From: Confluentibacter citreus
GTDB taxonomy: Bacteria; Bacteroidota; Bacteroidia; Flavobacteriales; Flavobacteriaceae
Direction: 5' to 3'
Length of the DNA stretch: 64,000 nt
Assembly: GCF_002807055.1 (NCBI RefSeq)
Contig: NZ_NIXN01000003.1
Location: 62,001-126,000 of the forward strand
The notes beneath the pieces were generated by a model. That model searched no databases and was not told where the DNA came from. It saw only the letters and a program-made list of their open reading frames with translations. How positions within the stretch are numbered: position 1 is the first letter of the stretch; each line of letters starts with the position of its first letter. A program made the translations under genes and the position numbers. This document shows, one piece after another, positions 60,938-64,000 of the stretch.

Positions 60938-61396
60938 ATGAAATCTATAAAAACAATCGTATTTCTTATCGTATTAAGTTTTTCATTTATAACAAATGCC
61001 CAGGACAATGACCTCTCAAATGAAGCAACCGTTGATAAAAAATCCTATTATCAAAAAAGAGCTGAGGAAGACGCAAAATTCGAACAACAATTCAGTTCAA
61101 AAAACAAAGCCGAAGAAGAAACGTTTTGGAAAGAACAAAAAAACTATGAAAACGATTTAAAGCGAAAAGACAAAAAAGCTTACAAAGCTTATATGAAAGG
61201 CAAAAAAGATGCTTATGCTAACCATTATGAGCATTGTAACCATCATTGTCACCATAGTGATTATTACTATCATCATGCCTCTTTTTACTATTATGGATAT
61301 CAAGGTTACTACTATGACAGATATCCACGACAAAGAACTACTATGAGCACAAATGTTAGAGTTAATACGCCTAGTGTCAGACTAGGATTATTTTAG
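60938..61396 (+). CDS. Exported His/Tyr-rich protein
   Basis: A 152-aa exported protein: signal peptide ending TNAQ, then a charged coiled-coil region (YYQKRAEEDAKFEQQF, EEETFWKEQKNYENDLKRKD) and a C-terminal HYEHCNHHCHHSDYYYHHAS segment with further YYYGYQGYYYDRYPRQR. The His cluster with two cysteines suggests metal binding, probably Zn, Cu or Ni; this is inferred. It has its own candidate ECF promoter 28 bp upstream and its own terminator. Confidence 0.82.
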   Translation: MKSIKTIVFLIVLSFSFITNAQDNDLSNEATVDKKSYYQKRAEEDAKFEQQFSSKNKAEEETFWKEQKNYENDLKRKDKKAYKAYMKGKKDAYANHYEHCNHHCHHSDYYYHHASFYYYGYQGYYYDRYPRQRTTMSTNVRVNTPSVRLGLF

Positions 61397-61413
61397 GACT
61401 TCTTTGGTTGGTG

Positions 61414-61448
61414 AAAAAGCTTCTATTTTAGAAGCTTTTTTTTTGTTT
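61414..61448 (+). terminator. Terminator of the His/Tyr-rich gene
   Basis: AAAAAGCTTCT, loop ATTTT, AGAAGCTTTTT (61414-61440), then further T's. Confidence 0.88.
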
Positions 61449-61473
61449 GCTTACTATTGGAATTACGCCCTGC

Positions 61474-61718
61474 GGTCGTGATCCTGAATAGAGGAGTGTT
61501 GCTCAAGATAATCCAACAGCAAATGGGAGTTGCTGTAGATTTTTTTATTTACTCCGTTTCCTTAGGTAAACCTGGAAACTCCGCTGGACTATAAGCATTA
61601 CTCCCTCTGGTCGTGATCCTGAATAAGGGGTGTTGCTCAAGATAATCCAACAGCAAATGGGATTTGCTGTAGATTTTTTTATTTACTCCGTTTCCTTAGG
61701 TAAACCTGGAAACTCCGC
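61474..61718 (+). repeat. Tandem duplication of a ~110-bp unit
   Basis: Copy 1 (61474-61584) and copy 2 (61609-61718) share GGTCGTGATCCTGAATA, TTGCTCAAGATAATCCAACA and GTTTCCTTAGGTAAACCTGG. They differ only in a few positions and are 135 bp apart. They lie just 3' of tRNA-Pro(TGG). No coding potential is supported; a 73-codon frame across copy 2 and the tRNA is a shadow. Confidence 0.88.
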
Positions 61719-61725
61719 AAATAAA

Positions 61726-61753
61726 AAAATCCAACACGTTTGTGTTGGATTTT
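61726..61753 (-). terminator. Terminator of tRNA-Pro(TGG)
   Basis: AAAATCCAACAC, loop GTTT, GTGTTGGATTTT. On the minus strand it lies 5 bp after the tRNA 3' end and is followed by T's. Confidence 0.82.
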
Positions 61754-61758
61754 CTTGG

Positions 61759-61833
61759 TCGGGGTGGCAGGATTCGAACCTGCGACCTCCTGCTCCCAAA
61801 GCAGGCGCGATAACCGGGCTACGCTACACCCCG
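61759..61833 (-). tRNA. tRNA-Pro (anticodon TGG)
   Basis: Acceptor CGGGGTG/CACCCCG with discriminator A, anticodon stem CCTGC/GCAGG with loop TTTGGGA, T arm GCAGG-TTCGAAT-CCTGC. CCA not encoded. Confidence 0.95.
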
Positions 61834-62201
61834 AAGAATATTAACCCGTAGTGTAGTTTATCCCGAGCGAAGTCGAGGGGCTACACCCCGAAATGAACGT
61901 TAAGAAAATGTCCAAAGGACATTTTTTGTGTATAGCTAGCTCGCGCTTGGCTTTCGACAACCTGTTCAATTCGTCTTATTTTTTAATCCATGAAATTAAC
62001 TATTTCAAGTTCCAAAAACAAGTGTGCAAATATATGTAATTATTGATGTTTTGCAAGATGTTTTATTTTTATTTCAAAAAATAACTTGCAGGTTCTGTAA
62101 TAAACCACAATTAACATTCTTTTATAGCAAATGAGTCAAAAAAATTAAATATTTAGTAATAGTTTTATGCCTTTATTTAAAAAACCAAACTAAACACAAA
62201 A
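61834..62201. other. Intergenic region between tRNA-Pro and the last receptor
   Basis: Contains a short partial copy of the tRNA 5' end (GGGCTACACCCCG near 61878) beside the motif CCCGAGCGAAGTCGAGGG, and a hairpin at 61905. The rest is AT-rich, holding the receptor promoter. No gene seen. Confidence 0.5.
61905..61925 (+). terminator. Hairpin AAAATGTCC-AAA-GGACATTTT
   Basis: A perfect 9-bp stem with a 3-base loop followed by T's. No plus-strand gene ends just before it. Confidence 0.55.
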
Positions 62202-64000
62202 ATGAGATTCGTTTTTAAAACCATTTTAGTATGTATTTTGCTTCCAATGCATACCATGATTGCACAAAACTCCTTCAAAGGAAAAGTAATTGATATTGAA
62301 AATGGCACCCCTTTAAACAATGTGAATATTACCAGTTTAACAGACAATCAATCCTATGTCTCCAATAACCAAGGTGAATTTGAAGTGACACAGTCTGGTA
62401 ATTACCTGTTTAAAAAAACAGGATATAATCAAGTTGAAGTCCATGTTAGCCAAAGCTACAAAATCATTCAGCTTAGCATCAACCCTTCCGAACTTAATGA
62501 GGTGGTCATTAATGCCAATCAGCTACCAAAACGATTAAAAACAGCTACATCGACAGTGAATGTTATTTCAACAACCGATATTGAACGCGCTAACAGTACC
62601 AACATAGCTCCCACTTTAAGTCGTATTCCAGGTGTTTTAATGCAAACTGGGGCTCTTAACACCAATAGAATTACCATAAGGGGTGTTGGTTCTAGAAACC
62701 TGTATGGTACGGCTAAAATTAGAGCGTATTTTAAGGACATTCCATTAACCAATGGTAGTGGCGAAACCAATATTGAAGATTTTGAACTCACTTCTATTGC
62801 CAGAATGGAAATTGACAAAGGATCATCTAGTGTTTACGGTGCTGGTTTGGGAGGTACCATACACCTCACTCCTCAAAACGCGTATTTAAATGAAACGACT
62901 GCCAATGGCGAATTTATGTTTGGTTCTTTTGGCTTGTTTAAAGAAGTGATTAATGTAAACCACGGGTCTGAAAAAAACAGTTTTAGGGCTATATACAGTA
63001 ATACGCACACGGATGGTTACAGGGCTAATGGCGAATATGACCGACAAACATTCACATTAAATACCAATCACTTTTTGAGTGAAAAGGATGAACTGACGTT
63101 TTTAATGAGTTATGTTGATTTGTTTGCTTACATACCAAGTTCCATAAGTCAAAATGCGTATATAAATAATCCGTCTTCCGCAGCGTTTACTTGGCAACAG
63201 GCAAAAGGCTACGAAGATGCACAACGTGGTATTTTTGGTTTATCTTGGAACCACGAATACAACGACCATTTAAAACAAAGCACCAGTGTATTTACATCAT
63301 TTGGAAGTGGTTATGAACCAAGACCTTTTGATATTTTAGAAGACGACACCTTTGCCATAGGTTTAAGAAGCCGATTGATAGGCAACACCACATTATTCGG
63401 TAAAAATTTAGACTGGACCATAGGTGGCGAAGTGTTTAGGGATAATTATAAATATGGCACTTATGTAAATCGTTATCAAGAGTTCCCAGAAGGCACGGGC
63501 AGTGTACAAGGAGACCAATTGGTTGATTTTAAAGAGAACCGTTCTTATTTTAATGTGTTTTTAGAAACCAATTATAACCTAACGGAAAAAACAATGCTGA
63601 CGCTTGGCTTAAATTATAATCAAACTTCATACGATTTAGACGATCGTTTTATGGTTTCTGATGAAGATCCAGACCAATCGGGTTCTTATGAATTTAATGG
63701 TATTTTGTCTCCTAAGCTTGGTATTTCACATCTTGTTTCTGAAGATATTGCGGTGTATTCTGATATTAGTCACGGCTTTTCGCCCATTACGCTTTTAGAA
63801 ACCTTGATGCCTGACGGCCAAATAAACCAAGATTTAAAACCAGAAACAGGTTGGAATTTTGAGGTTGGTACGCGCGGTACAGTCATTAAAAATAAATTGT
63901 TTTTTAACTTGGCATTATATAGAATGGATATTAAAAACCTGCTAGTTTCCAGAAGAACAGCTTTAGACCAATATATTGGTATTAATGCAGGTAGAACGCA
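62202..64000 (+). CDS. TonB-dependent receptor (FecA-like), 3' end missing
   Basis: Open from ATG 62202 to the window edge (599 codons). Signal peptide ends TMIAQ; a short carboxypeptidase-regulatory-like domain follows (GKVIDIENGTPLNNVNITSL), then a plug (LSRIPGVLMQTGALNTNRIT, IRGVGSRNLYGTAKI, MEIDKGSSSVYGAGLGGTIH) and the first barrel strands. No STN domain is present. The closest general type is the iron-complex or siderophore receptor group. The C-terminal barrel lies beyond the window, so substrate and partner genes cannot be judged. Confidence 0.9.
   Translation, partial: MRFVFKTILVCILLPMHTMIAQNSFKGKVIDIENGTPLNNVNITSLTDNQSYVSNNQGEFEVTQSGNYLFKKTGYNQVEVHVSQSYKIIQLSINPSELNEVVINANQLPKRLKTATSTVNVISTTDIERANSTNIAPTLSRIPGVLMQTGALNTNRITIRGVGSRNLYGTAKIRAYFKDIPLTNGSGETNIEDFELTSIARMEIDKGSSSVYGAGLGGTIHLTPQNAYLNETTANGEFMFGSFGLFKEVINVNHGSEKNSFRAIYSNTHTDGYRANGEYDRQTFTLNTNHFLSEKDELTFLMSYVDLFAYIPSSISQNAYINNPSSAAFTWQQAKGYEDAQRGIFGLSWNHEYNDHLKQSTSVFTSFGSGYEPRPFDILEDDTFAIGLRSRLIGNTTLFGKNLDWTIGGEVFRDNYKYGTYVNRYQEFPEGTGSVQGDQLVDFKENRSYFNVFLETNYNLTEKTMLTLGLNYNQTSYDLDDRFMVSDEDPDQSGSYEFNGILSPKLGISHLVSEDIAVYSDISHGFSPITLLETLMPDGQINQDLKPETGWNFEVGTRGTVIKNKLFFNLALYRMDIKNLLVSRRTALDQYIGINAGRT

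Noticed and set aside
61630-61851. 73-codon plus-strand frame
   Set aside because: It spans the second copy of a tandem repeat, a terminator and the antisense of tRNA-Pro, so it is not a gene.

Overview
The window is AT-rich Bacteroidota DNA, most likely a marine member of the Flavobacteriaceae. The evidence is a type IX secretion C-terminal sorting domain, SusC/SusD, FecR/ECF-sigma/TonB-receptor signalling pairs, a DUF4249-receptor pair, -7 boxes of the TAnnTTTG type, few Shine-Dalgarno sites and hairpin terminators between almost all convergent genes. No transposase, integrase, phage gene, rRNA or CRISPR array was seen. Two tRNA-Pro genes (GGG and TGG anticodons) are present.

1-5.6 kb: the SpoIIM-like / DUF4129 / DUF4350 / MoxR ATPase / DUF58 locus, with a DUF805 gene between moxR and the DUF58 gene. 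5.6-7.2 kb: Dps divergent from OxyR. 7.3-10.7 kb: a minus-strand operon of a CDGKC small protein, an MbnP-like lipoprotein, a di-heme MbnH-type peroxidase and an outer-membrane protein, probably copper-related. 11.3-14.7 kb: a T9SS-exported P-domain protein. 14.8-20.7 kb: AIM24-like, DUF4442, DUF4870, PadR, PspC and head-GIN genes, a cysteine-less ArsC-like protein and a small membrane protein. 20.7-25 kb: two YceI proteins, a porin-like barrel and a PAS histidine kinase. 25-28.1 kb: gene-poor, with a small AraC regulator, a cupin, several hairpin terminators and a recurring TTACATAA-type motif.

28.4-41.4 kb: a DUF4249/TonB-receptor pair, TrxB, an AraC regulator, and ECF sigma / FecR / SusC / SusD. 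42.4-47.4 kb: a soluble histidine kinase and NtrC-type sigma-54 activator, a small Cys-rich protein with a good sigma-54 promoter, glutamate dehydrogenase, a GreA/GreB-family protein and a helical protein. 47.7-53.8 kb: an accessory stretch (lipoprotein, VOC, DUF7000-like, cupin, PIG-L deacetylase, NDH-2, LLM oxidoreductase) with palindromic repeats and a repeated leader.

54-61.4 kb: the most interesting part. An ECF sigma factor, its FecR anti-sigma and a signalling TonB receptor sit beside four copies of a 30-bp bipartite motif, GTAGGGTAAA-N10-GKTGTCTWA, always with a 10-bp spacer. The copies precede fecR-receptor, a 42-aa membrane peptide, a lipoprotein / archaemetzincin-like metalloprotease / outer-membrane barrel cluster, and a His/Tyr-rich exported protein. 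This looks like the sigma factor's own promoter and a compact, apparently undescribed cell-surface regulon. The window ends inside another TonB-dependent receptor.
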